From NCBI GenBank assembly GCA_013349325.1, contig DUZX01000010.1, positions 37,027 to 101,026 of the forward strand: DNA of 64,000 nucleotides, given 5' to 3'. The DNA comes from Desulfuromonadales bacterium. Lineage in GTDB: Bacteria > Desulfobacterota > Desulfuromonadia > Geobacterales > Pseudopelobacteraceae. Below, piece by piece: positions 49,764 to 57,476 of the stretch. Under the pieces are notes generated by a model. That model did no database searches. It had not been told where the DNA came from and saw nothing but the letters and a program-made list of their open reading frames with translations. A program made the position numbers and the translations under genes. How positions within the stretch are numbered: the stretch's first letter is position 1; every line of letters begins with the position of its first letter.

Positions 49764-50171
49764 ATGAAGAAAGTGAGTGTATGGATGTTTCTCTTTTCAA
49801 TGTTATTGGCAACAGGTTGTGCACCTACCACTAAATATGCCTGGAACAATTATGATCAAAAACTTTATGATCACTATAAAAATCCAGCTGAATACGAACA
49901 GTTTGTAGAGGACCTTAAAAACACCATTGAAGAGGGCGACGAGTCCGGCAGAGTCCCGCCAGGTATTTATGCTGAATATGGCTTTGTACTCTATGAAAGC
50001 GGTAAGACTCAGGAAAGCCTACTCTATTTTCAGAAAGAACATGACAAATGGCCAGAATCTCGGATATTAATGACGAAGATGACTGCAAATGCTCAGAAAC
50101 AAACTAACAAAAATAAAAAGCCAATTACAATAGAGGCACTTCCAGTGCAGACTCAAGGGGCGCCCCAATGA
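49764..50171 (+). CDS. DUF4810 lipoprotein
   Basis: A 135-residue lipoprotein (lipobox ATGC). The sequence TKYAWNNYDQKLYDHYKNPAEYEQFVEDL and the helical IPPGIYAEYGFVLYESGKTQESLLYFQKE-like part (here VPPGIYAEYGF) match DUF4810, a TPR-like partner of CsgG-type proteins. It overlaps the next gene by 4 bases. Confidence 0.85.
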   Translation: MKKVSVWMFLFSMLLATGCAPTTKYAWNNYDQKLYDHYKNPAEYEQFVEDLKNTIEEGDESGRVPPGIYAEYGFVLYESGKTQESLLYFQKEHDKWPESRILMTKMTANAQKQTNKNKKPITIEALPVQTQGAPQ

Positions 50172-50857
50172 CCAAATTATTGATTTTAATTTCAGTAGTT
50201 ATTCTATTGACGGGATGCGTAACAACACAACCAAAGGATTACACAAAGTTCAATGCTTCTAAACCCAGTTCAATATTAGTGGTACCTGTCGTCAACCGTA
50301 GCGTAGAAATTACTGCACCTGATTATTTCTTATCTACAATATCAGTTCCTTTGGCTGAAAATGGATACTACGTATTCCCTGTCAACCTCGTTAAAAGGAT
50401 GCTAGAAGATGATGGTTTGTCAGATTCAAACCTTGTTCATAGCGCACCAGTAGAGAAAGTTGCGAATCTTTTTGGTGCAGATTCAGTGCTATATGTGACA
50501 ATTAACCAATGGGATGCGGCATATATGATTTTGACTACCCAGGTGACGGTCGATATCTCATACATCATAAAAGCTGGCAAAACAGGTGAAGTGCTTTGGG
50601 AGCACAACCAGAAGATGGTTTACGTTCCACAAAACACAAGTACCGGTAACCCATTTGCAGACTTGATTGTAATGGCGGTAAAGGCGGCTATCGCTAAGGC
50701 CGCTCCCAATTATGTCCCACTGGCACGCCAAGCTAACCTTGCAACTTTTACGTTTCCTGGTTCCGGTATTCCTTACGGTCCATATGCTAAAATAGAGAGC
50801 ATCGAAAATATGTCTTCCAGTTCGAGTAATAATAGTCAAAGCATAATACAGAGGTAG
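50168..50857 (+). CDS. GNA1162-family (DUF799) lipoprotein
   Basis: A 229-residue lipoprotein (lipobox LTGC). The GNA1162/DUF799 domain shows PSSILVVPVVNRSVEITAPDYFLSTISVPLAENGYYVFPV and ADSVLYVTINQWDA. Together with CsgG and DUF4810 it completes a known three-gene lipoprotein set of unclear role (outer-membrane secretion or stress). The C-terminal tail is Ser/Asn-rich. Confidence 0.88.
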   Translation: MTKLLILISVVILLTGCVTTQPKDYTKFNASKPSSILVVPVVNRSVEITAPDYFLSTISVPLAENGYYVFPVNLVKRMLEDDGLSDSNLVHSAPVEKVANLFGADSVLYVTINQWDAAYMILTTQVTVDISYIIKAGKTGEVLWEHNQKMVYVPQNTSTGNPFADLIVMAVKAAIAKAAPNYVPLARQANLATFTFPGSGIPYGPYAKIESIENMSSSSSNNSQSIIQR

Positions 50858-51420
50858 TTTGCCAACATCAGTTGTTTGCAACTATCCGCATTTTAATTGT
50901 TCTCAACCATTTCAGGCCCCCTGCCCACCCCTGGTCATGGGGCTTTTCATGCACTATGGATTATTTGCTTGACCAACTACATGGTTTATTAAGCACTGCA
51001 CGTCAAGATAGATAGCACCGTTACTTCTGTATAGCGTCACACTTTCCTACCCCAATTGGCTTTGTTCTGCATTGTCACACCCAAAGATCCTTTCCATCGC
51101 CGTCATGTAACCGTCAACCTTACACCATCTATCTTCCCACCGATCTTCCCGCTATGCTGACCTGAAGTTGATAACTTTCAGGTCAGCAGATGACGGAAGA
51201 GACACCCGGCTGGTCAGCCAGATTATTTTGGGGCACGTATGAATACCTGCTACTGACTGACCGTAAAAGAAAGTAATTAACCGTTTGCTTGAGGTTTGAC
51301 CGGGTGGTTTTGAAGGAGGGCTTTCAACCAAAAAATATGCATCCATGACTCACACCAGTTTTGTGGACCCTTTAGTCAAGACAATAATCCGTAAGGCACA
51401 GACCCATTGAAGATAAAGTG
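50858..51420. other. Intergenic region of rearranged DNA
   Basis: No convincing gene. The minus-strand ORF 51152..51346 has no ribosome site and no family look. A possible weak terminator (GCCCC/GGGGC followed by TTTT) lies at 50915-50946, after the lipoprotein operon. The rest appears to be decayed sequence next to the TraF fragment. Confidence 0.4.
51156..51187. repeat. Palindrome GCTGACCTGAA/TTCAGGTCAGC
   Basis: Two 11-base arms are perfect inverse complements, separated by about ten bases. It stands alone in a gene-free stretch. It may be an IS or integration end, or an operator left from a lost gene. Confidence 0.45.
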
Positions 51421-51621
51421 TTACAGTGGTTCACCCTTCAGGGAGATGTCTTTTGCCCTGAACAGGTATTCACCGTTGCAGTAGAACTTCTTCTCCGAAT
51501 CGACGGTGAGCAGATCCCCTTCGTTGCAGCCGAGAATTTTCACGACATCTTCGGACTTTTTCATCCCCATGCGGTCGGAAAGTTCTTTGTGCCGGAACAG
51601 AACGTAATCACCACGCACCAC
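51421..51621 (-). pseudogene. Fragment of a TraF-like S26 signal peptidase
   Basis: The minus strand gives GDYVLFRHKELSDRMGMKK, VVKILGCNEGDLLTVDSEKKFYCNGEYL and AKDISLKGEPL. This pattern (GDYV, GCxxGDxL, YCNGxYLxxAK) is that of the middle of TraF-type conjugation peptidases. Both ends, including the catalytic serine and the C-terminal GTxPxSFDSR part, are missing. It is debris of a conjugative element. Confidence 0.55.
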
Positions 51622-51725
51622 CTTGTCCGGATTCCGCGTGAGCCATCTCCTTTTCAGATTGCTAATGATTTGATTTTTGAATACTATTGCGACATTTTCA
51701 CCATCAAGCTTCGAGGTGAATTGAC

Positions 51726-51914
51726 ATGGCGGCTTCGATACCAGTCACGTATGAAAAGGGAAAGCTGTATGACCTGAACATTGCGGATCTGCAGCCCGAC
51801 TCTGACCAGCCGCGCAAGTATTTTGACGAGCAGGCGCTGGCTGAATTGAAGGCATCGATTGAGAAACTTGGCGCATTGCAGCCGGTTCTCGTGCGGCTGG
51901 GAACGGGCGTCTAA
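51726..51914 (+). pseudogene. Truncated ParB/RepB-type N-terminal domain
   Basis: The 62-residue frame reads VTYEKGKLYDLNIADLQPDSDQPRKYFDEQALAELKASIEKLGALQPVLVR, the classic start of ParB-like nucleases/partition proteins, then ends in LGTGV and stop. The usual GERR box and the DNA-binding part are absent. A ribosome site (GAGGTG) precedes the ATG. It is a broken gene, likely from the same mobile element as the TraF fragment. Confidence 0.75.
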
Positions 51915-51978
51915 ATGGCGGCAATTCTGATGGGCACACTTCGCTTTGCCCTTCCTACTGGTAATTGGGGGGATTTAT

Positions 51979-52314
51979 ATGCTCCAGATAACTGAAAAGC
52001 TCTTGCAAGAAATGACCGACTTGCTTGTACGGGAAGCAAACCCCCGCAAAATCATCCTGTTCGGTTCCCATGCGCACGGCACGGCGCGTGCCGATTCCGA
52101 TCTTGATTTTCTGATTGTCGAGGAAGGGCCATTCAATGCCCAGCGCAGCCGACGGGCGGAAATGACTCGTATGAGAAGCATACTGGGTGATTATTTTATT
52201 CCCATGGACTTTCTGGTGTTCACTCCTCAGGAGATTGAAGAGTGGAAAGATGTCAGGAACCATGTCGTTTCCCATGCATTGCGTGAAGGGAGAACACTGT
52301 ATGAATCACATTGA
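51979..52314 (+). CDS. MNT-type nucleotidyltransferase (MntA-like antitoxin)
   Basis: A 111-residue minimal nucleotidyltransferase. The signature GSHAHGTARADSDLDFLIVE (GSx10DxD) stands near residue 27. Such proteins pair with HEPN RNases, which they can silence by adding AMP to a tyrosine. GGGGGG precedes the ATG at 51979. The start of the HEPN partner overlaps its stop (at 52301), but that gene is broken. Confidence 0.85.
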   Translation: MLQITEKLLQEMTDLLVREANPRKIILFGSHAHGTARADSDLDFLIVEEGPFNAQRSRRAEMTRMRSILGDYFIPMDFLVFTPQEIEEWKDVRNHVVSHALREGRTLYESH

Positions 52315-52503
52315 CCAGGCTGAAATGAGAAGTTCAAACCAATGATCATGCTCAATCCATTTGCCGCACACTTGCGCTACGAACCATTGGAGGCACTGGA
52401 CGAGCCGCTTGACCGGCCAGCCTTGCGAAATGATGTTCAGGCGTTGCATGATCATGTGCAGATGGCTGTTGAGCTAATGAAATCAATAACTGGCGCAGTG
52501 TAA
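52301..52503 (+). pseudogene. Broken HEPN-type partner of the MNT gene
   Basis: A start at 52301 gives MNHIDQAEMRSSNQ and a stop at 52345. In another frame from 52342 a C-terminal-like stretch follows: FAAHLRYEPLEALDEPLDRPALRNDVQALHDHVQMAVEL, ending at 52503. The pieces fit the two ends of a HEPN protein with the middle, including the RxxxxH active site, deleted. The MNT protein is left without its toxin. The HEPN assignment of the second piece is tentative. Confidence 0.5.
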
Positions 52504-52613
52504 TGAAAAAAAATCAAAATGCCCCACATGGCGGCCTTTGCGACGAAATCAGGTTTTGATGTGACGAACAGATGCGTACTGATCAAAACAAAAAGCACGT
52601 GTAGTCTAAAAAG

Positions 52614-53012
52614 TCAGCAGGGGTAAAGTTTGAGCGATGAAACCGTGGCGAGAGCTTCGAAGTCGCGGTCGTTGTGTAACAGTTCGGCGCTGTTTTCTAT
52701 GGCGGTCTGCGCTATCAGTAGATCAACGGTGCTGCGGATGGTCAATCCTTTGGCTCTGCAGGCCCGGTACATATCGGCTGCCTTGATGTAGGAAGTATGA
52801 TCTGTAAGGGAAAGTACTGGAAACGTTATGAGTGAAGCGCGTACCTCGCGGTAGTCCCGCTCGCTCCGAATGCCCTGCAGTACCTCGGTAAGCGTCATAT
52901 CCGCAACGGCAAGTACGGCATCGCTTGAAATAAGTGTTTCAATCGTTGTGTCATATCGAGAGCCGGTACGGTTCAGAAACTCAATCAGGGCGCTGGTGTC
53001 AAGCAAGATCAT
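52614..53012 (-). CDS. vapC: VapC-type PIN domain toxin
   Basis: A 132-residue PIN ribonuclease. MILLDTSALIEFLNRT carries the first aspartate, ADMTLTEVLQGI the glutamate and STVDLLIAQTAIEN with LLHNDRDFEA the later acidic residues. It overlaps the antitoxin gene by 14 bases. It is a second VapC pair, unlike the one at 21820. Confidence 0.9.
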   Translation of the reverse strand: MILLDTSALIEFLNRTGSRYDTTIETLISSDAVLAVADMTLTEVLQGIRSERDYREVRASLITFPVLSLTDHTSYIKAADMYRACRAKGLTIRSTVDLLIAQTAIENSAELLHNDRDFEALATVSSLKLYPC

Positions 53013-53211
53013 GGCGGCTTGCTCGAAGTTCGTTTAAATCGCCTTGCCAAAGCCCTGCATGGCGGATGGCAAGCAGGCGTTTCCGGCTGCGCTGTTTAAT
53101 CAGCTCTTGCAACGCACATACAATGACATCTTTTTTCGTCTTGATCCCGGTCAATCTCCCAGCCTCATCCAGCAGGTCGGTATCTATGATTACGTTCGTC
53201 CTAGCAAGCAT
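52999..53211 (-). CDS. vapB: VapB-type antitoxin (DUF2191/AbrB-independent class)
   Basis: A 70-residue protein starting MLARTNVIIDTDLLDEAGRLTGIKTKKDVIVCALQELI. The N-terminal ribbon-helix-helix-type sequence TNVIIDxxLLxEA is that of VapB antitoxins of the DUF2191 group. The C-terminal GLWQGDLNELR would wrap the toxin. The start at 53211 is preferred to the longer track form. Confidence 0.88.
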   Translation of the reverse strand: MLARTNVIIDTDLLDEAGRLTGIKTKKDVIVCALQELIKQRSRKRLLAIRHAGLWQGDLNELRASRHDLA

Positions 53212-53425
53212 GATGCACCTCATTCGTAATTTTTATACACATTATCTCGTAATTATTATGTGGATTCAAGCGGAAGTTTTAGCCACAAAAGCCCAATTAA
53301 GGGCGGCAACGTTCTGTCTTGATCGCCTTTAAGGTTTTCAGTGGGTATCTCTTGCCATCCACACATTGACGTGACCAACTAAATTTAAAACGAGAAGGAT
53401 AACGGGAGGAGGAATTTATCGGTCG

Positions 53426-55762
53426 TCACGCAGCTGCGCGTATCGCCCGGCTTTTGTGTATGAAGGCGGTCAGTACGGACTGTAACTCGCCCGGCCGGTA
53501 CGGCTTTTGAACAAATCCGGCACAGGGGTCGTTGCCGATACTGTCGAGGACCTCTTCGACGCCGTAGCCGCTGCAGACGATCAGGGGAACGTCCGGTGAT
53601 ATTTTCCGGATTTCATGGTAGGTGGCGATCCCCCCCATCTCCGGCATAATCAGATCCAGGAGCAGGATATCAATGTCTGACGGCCGCTGGCGGTAGATTT
53701 CCAACGCTTCACGTCCGTTGGTAGCGGATATGACGGTGAAGCCCATCGATTCGAGCAGTTCGGCGCCGATGGTTCGCAGCGTCTCTTCGTCGTCTACCAG
53801 CAAAACGCAGCCACTGCCCATTTCAGCGATCTCAAGCGATGGAGTCGGCGTCGTGACCGGTACCACATCACTGATAAGCGGAAAGTAGGTTTTAAAGGTC
53901 GTCCCGATGCCGGGGGTACTAGCCAGCTGTAGCGCGCCATCGTGAGACTTGATGATACCGAGAATGGCCGACATGCCCAACCCGCGACCGGCCGACATGC
54001 CCAACCCGCGACCGGTGAATTTGGTCGTGTAGAAGGGCTCAAAGATCCGTTTCTGAGTGTCCGGATTCATGCCGCATCCGTTATCGGACACCTCCAGGCA
54101 GGCGTATGAGCCGGCGGGAATCTCTCGACTGAGGAAGTCATGTTCTGCTCGCTCGCCGGTGAGACGGGGTGATGTCAAAGCGATCCTGATAGTGCCATTG
54201 GCTTCACCGATAGCTTCGGCCGCATTGATAATCAGGTTCATGACGATCTGCTGGATCTGGCTGGTATCCCCGAGTATCTCCGGTACATCGTCAGTCAGGC
54301 AAAGCTCGACGGTGACATTCTTCTTGATCGCCGACTGGAGCATTTTCACGATATCGGTAACCATGGCGGACATATTTAAGCGGTCCTGTACAAGCGGGTT
54401 TTTACCGGCATAGGCCAGCATCTGCCGACAGAGTTCTGCGGCCCGGTTGGCTGCCATTTCGATCTGTTCAATGCGTTCCCGCTGGTCACTTTCGTCCTGG
54501 TCACTCTCTTTGGAAAGGTAGCAGTGCCCAAGGATGATCGATAAAATATTGTTGAAATCGTGCGCGATGCCGCCAGCCAGAACGCCGAGGCTTTCCAGCT
54601 TTTGGGTCTGCTGAAACTGCTGTTCGAATTTCAGGCGTTCCTCTTCGGCCTGTTTGCGCTCGCTGATATCAGTGTTTGTTCCAACGAAGCGGAGAATATC
54701 CCCCTTTTCGTTACGGGTAATCGGCTTGCCGCGCCACATGATCCAGCGCCAGCTGTCATCTTTGGTGGCAATGCGGAATTCAATGCTGAAATTCCCGTCA
54801 GCAATATTCATCATCTCCCGTATGGTGGCGGCTGCTTCGTCACTATCGCTGGGGTGCAGCAACTCTTTCCACTTCTTGAAGGTCACCGGAAATTCGTTGG
54901 GCTCATATCCCAGCATGGTGTAACAGCGCGGACTCCAGTAAATGCTGCCGTTGGGCACATCCCAGTCCCAGATGCCGTCGCTGGAAGCATCCAGCGCCAG
55001 ACGCAGCAGCTCACTGCTCTTTATCAGAGCCCGTTCGGCCTGAATCCGTTCGCTTATATCGCGGGCAACATGAACGGCAGACGTTATTTCACCGGCTGAG
55101 TTGAAGAGCGGCGACACAGTGACGTCAAAGATGCCGTTGAGGGTGCCCTTTTCTTCTACGACTTCATGGTGGACTTCTTTATCAAGCAGCATTTTAGAGT
55201 AGGGGCAAAACTCGGGGGGGAGATGGAGGGTGTGCATGACTTCATAGCATTTTTTGCCGGCTATCAGTTCCGGGGGTAATCCGCAGCGTTCTGCCATGGC
55301 CCGGTTAACCCGGACAATGGTGTGATTGGTATCAATAATTGAAATCAGATCAGGAACGGAATCAAAGGTCTGTTCCCACTCACGCTTGCCGCGACTGACA
55401 GCCTCAAACATCGCTTTGTTGGCGTGGTATTCATACGCCATAGCCATATCGCGTTCGGCGGCTGAGGTTGTCAGGATCACCACCGGCAGTGCCTGAAGTT
55501 CGGCATTCTCTTTGACCTGTTTCAGAACTTGCAGTCCGTCAACCTTGGGGAGACGCAAATCAAGTAACATCAGCGTCGGCAGGGGGAAGAGTGTCCGGTC
55601 GGCATATGTGCCCCTTCCAAAGAGATAGTCGAGCGCTGCTTCGCCATCTTCTACATGAAAGATCTTGTTTCCGATCTTGAAATCCTCCATGTTACGAATT
55701 ACCAATTCAGCGTGATCAGGATTATCTTCTACCAGCAAAATATGTAATGGTTCTCCGTTCAT
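53426..55762 (-). CDS. REC-PAS-PAS hybrid histidine kinase with C-terminal receiver
   Basis: A 778-residue cytosolic kinase. Residues 1-110 are an Rcp1-like receiver (LLVEDNPDHAELV, LMLLDLRLPKVDG) whose usual terminal KP segment is lost at the join to the next domain. PAS domains lie at about 130-245 and 255-375. HisKA is at GGIAHDFNN, with histidine near 400; HATPase motifs are NLIINAAEAIG and DNGCGMNP. A second receiver ends the protein (LLVDDEETLRTIG, ILLLDLIMPEMGG, QKPY). The ATP-lid box holds a doubled GRGLGMSA caused by a 24-base tandem duplication. Confidence 0.9.
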   Translation of the reverse strand: MNGEPLHILLVEDNPDHAELVIRNMEDFKIGNKIFHVEDGEAALDYLFGRGTYADRTLFPLPTLMLLDLRLPKVDGLQVLKQVKENAELQALPVVILTTSAAERDMAMAYEYHANKAMFEAVSRGKREWEQTFDSVPDLISIIDTNHTIVRVNRAMAERCGLPPELIAGKKCYEVMHTLHLPPEFCPYSKMLLDKEVHHEVVEEKGTLNGIFDVTVSPLFNSAGEITSAVHVARDISERIQAERALIKSSELLRLALDASSDGIWDWDVPNGSIYWSPRCYTMLGYEPNEFPVTFKKWKELLHPSDSDEAAATIREMMNIADGNFSIEFRIATKDDSWRWIMWRGKPITRNEKGDILRFVGTNTDISERKQAEEERLKFEQQFQQTQKLESLGVLAGGIAHDFNNILSIILGHCYLSKESDQDESDQRERIEQIEMAANRAAELCRQMLAYAGKNPLVQDRLNMSAMVTDIVKMLQSAIKKNVTVELCLTDDVPEILGDTSQIQQIVMNLIINAAEAIGEANGTIRIALTSPRLTGERAEHDFLSREIPAGSYACLEVSDNGCGMNPDTQKRIFEPFYTTKFTGRGLGMSAGRGLGMSAILGIIKSHDGALQLASTPGIGTTFKTYFPLISDVVPVTTPTPSLEIAEMGSGCVLLVDDEETLRTIGAELLESMGFTVISATNGREALEIYRQRPSDIDILLLDLIMPEMGGIATYHEIRKISPDVPLIVCSGYGVEEVLDSIGNDPCAGFVQKPYRPGELQSVLTAFIHKSRAIRAAA
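53966..54013 (-). repeat. 24-base perfect tandem duplication in the kinase ATP-lid
   Basis: GGCCGACATGCCCAACCCGCGACC occurs twice head to tail. On the coding strand this doubles the eight residues GRGLGMSA in the G-box of the ATPase domain. The frame is kept. Confidence 0.9.
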
Positions 55763-55883
55763 GGGGTACAGTTCCTCCGTGCAGACGGTGTCAGTAAAAT
55801 ATTAAGTAACATGGTTGTATTTAGCATACTATCCGCGCTTTACAAACGGATTTTTGGAACGGATCGGCGAAATACCGGATCAA

Positions 55884-57476
55884 TCACTTCTTCGGCAGTG
55901 TAAAGCAGAAAGTGCTGCCGGTGCCACTGCCGTGAGACTCCACCCAGATCCGCCCGCCATGTATCTCGACGATTCGTTTGGCCAGTGCCAGTCCAATACC
56001 GGTGCCATCGCTCTTTGTATCCAGTTGGTTGAACAGTCCGAAGATGGTGGCGTGGTACTTTTCATCAATTCCGGTGCCATTATCCTGAACAAAAAAGACC
56101 CGCTGCTCCCCATCAACCCGAACACCGAAACGGATACGCGGCTCTGGCTGGTCACCGATATATTTAATGGCGTTTTCCACAAGATTCTGGACCAACTCGG
56201 CAATCCTCAGGCGATCACATTGCACCATCGGCAGTCCCGGCTGTACGATCAGTTCCGTGCCGGCGGCCTGCAGAGGTCCGGCCAGATCAGCGGCAACACC
56301 CTGCAGCAGCAGGTTCATATCAACCGCTTCCGGTGTATGCATAATACGGCCGATGCGCGAGAGTTCCAGCAGATCGTTTAAAAGGTCGCGCATTTTATCG
56401 GCGGCATTACTGATTCGTTTGAGATCGTTCGGCATCTGCCCGTAGTTCCCGTCAGCCAGCGCCTTTTCCACCGCACCGGTAAACCCCTTGATAGTTATGA
56501 GCGGACTTTTCAAGTCGTGCGAAACGGTATAGGTAAAGCGCTCCAGTTCGGCAACTTTCTGTTTCAACTCCTCTTCGACCCGCCGTCGCTCGGTAATCTT
56601 CCAGACGGCATCCATCAGAAGTGTCAGCTGAAAGAGATTGGCATCATCATAGTCGCTTTCCTTATTGGCCATCCCGACAACGGCAACGATCCTGCCGCGA
56701 TCGATAAGCGGGACGGAAGCGAAACGCTGTAACATGACATGTCCCTCGGGATAGCCCCGTTTAAGCGGATTTTCGGCTGCAAAATCATTCACGACGATCG
56801 ACCTGCGCTGGCGTACAACTTCACCCCACAGGCCGGTCTTGTCGAGATCATATACCAACTGCGCATCCTGTATGCTGCATTCCGGCATCACCCCCTTTGA
56901 CCAGGAATTGAGGGTGAACCGGCGCTTCTCTTCATCATACAGATAGATATAGCCAAAGCGGCTTGAGGTCATTTCCAGCGCCTGTTCGAGGGCGAAATCG
57001 AGCAGATCCTTGATATCTTCGGCTTCGTATTGGAACACCTTCAGCAGAATCAGCTGGCGCTCTTTATTCAGGTTCTGTTCGGCGTTGAGTTCATTCACTT
57101 TTTGCAATGTTTTCGCCAGGCTTGGCAGTTCAATGGCCTCAGGTATGCGTGGGATGAACAGAACCGCAGCGATTGCCGAAACCAGAGCCGTCAGCGCTTT
57201 TACGTATCCCTCCAGCCAGTAGTGCGGCACGTAGACGGTATATGCCGCCAGAAAATGAGTCGTGCCACAGGCAATAATAAACGTGGCAAAGAACGCAAAC
57301 ACATCCTTGAAGAGGATGTCCCGACGTTTGAAGGCAAAGTACGCCATTGCAATTGCAATTGCGTAGTATGACAGTCCCGTCAGTATGTCGGAAGTGACGT
57401 GCAGCCAGACCAGACCTTTTTCCCACGAGAAGCAGTATCCATGGGCCATGTAATCGCTCACCATAGTGTGGTTCAT
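55884..57476 (-). CDS. Ethylene-receptor-like sensor histidine kinase (EBD-GAF-HisKA)
   Basis: A 530-residue membrane kinase. Residues 20-115 form three hydrophobic helices that match the ethylene-binding domain of plant ETR1: SDILTGLSYYAIAI aligns with its first helix (D30 and Y37 for ETR1 D25 and Y32), FIIACGTTHFL with its copper site (C70 and H74 for C65 and H69), and GYVKALTALVS keeps the later lysine. A GAF domain (about 150-300) follows as in ETR1. HisKA is at VSHDLKSPL, histidine near 320, then HATPase with DNGTGI and GTGIGLALAKRIVE. No receiver domain. It overlaps the next kinase gene by 4 bases. Confidence 0.85.
   Translation of the reverse strand: MNHTMVSDYMAHGYCFSWEKGLVWLHVTSDILTGLSYYAIAIAMAYFAFKRRDILFKDVFAFFATFIIACGTTHFLAAYTVYVPHYWLEGYVKALTALVSAIAAVLFIPRIPEAIELPSLAKTLQKVNELNAEQNLNKERQLILLKVFQYEAEDIKDLLDFALEQALEMTSSRFGYIYLYDEEKRRFTLNSWSKGVMPECSIQDAQLVYDLDKTGLWGEVVRQRRSIVVNDFAAENPLKRGYPEGHVMLQRFASVPLIDRGRIVAVVGMANKESDYDDANLFQLTLLMDAVWKITERRRVEEELKQKVAELERFTYTVSHDLKSPLITIKGFTGAVEKALADGNYGQMPNDLKRISNAADKMRDLLNDLLELSRIGRIMHTPEAVDMNLLLQGVAADLAGPLQAAGTELIVQPGLPMVQCDRLRIAELVQNLVENAIKYIGDQPEPRIRFGVRVDGEQRVFFVQDNGTGIDEKYHATIFGLFNQLDTKSDGTGIGLALAKRIVEIHGGRIWVESHGSGTGSTFCFTLPKK

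Noticed and set aside
51152-51346. 64-residue minus-strand ORF in the 50.9-51.4 kb gap
   Set aside because: No ribosome site, no family resemblance, and it spans a palindrome; treated as chance.
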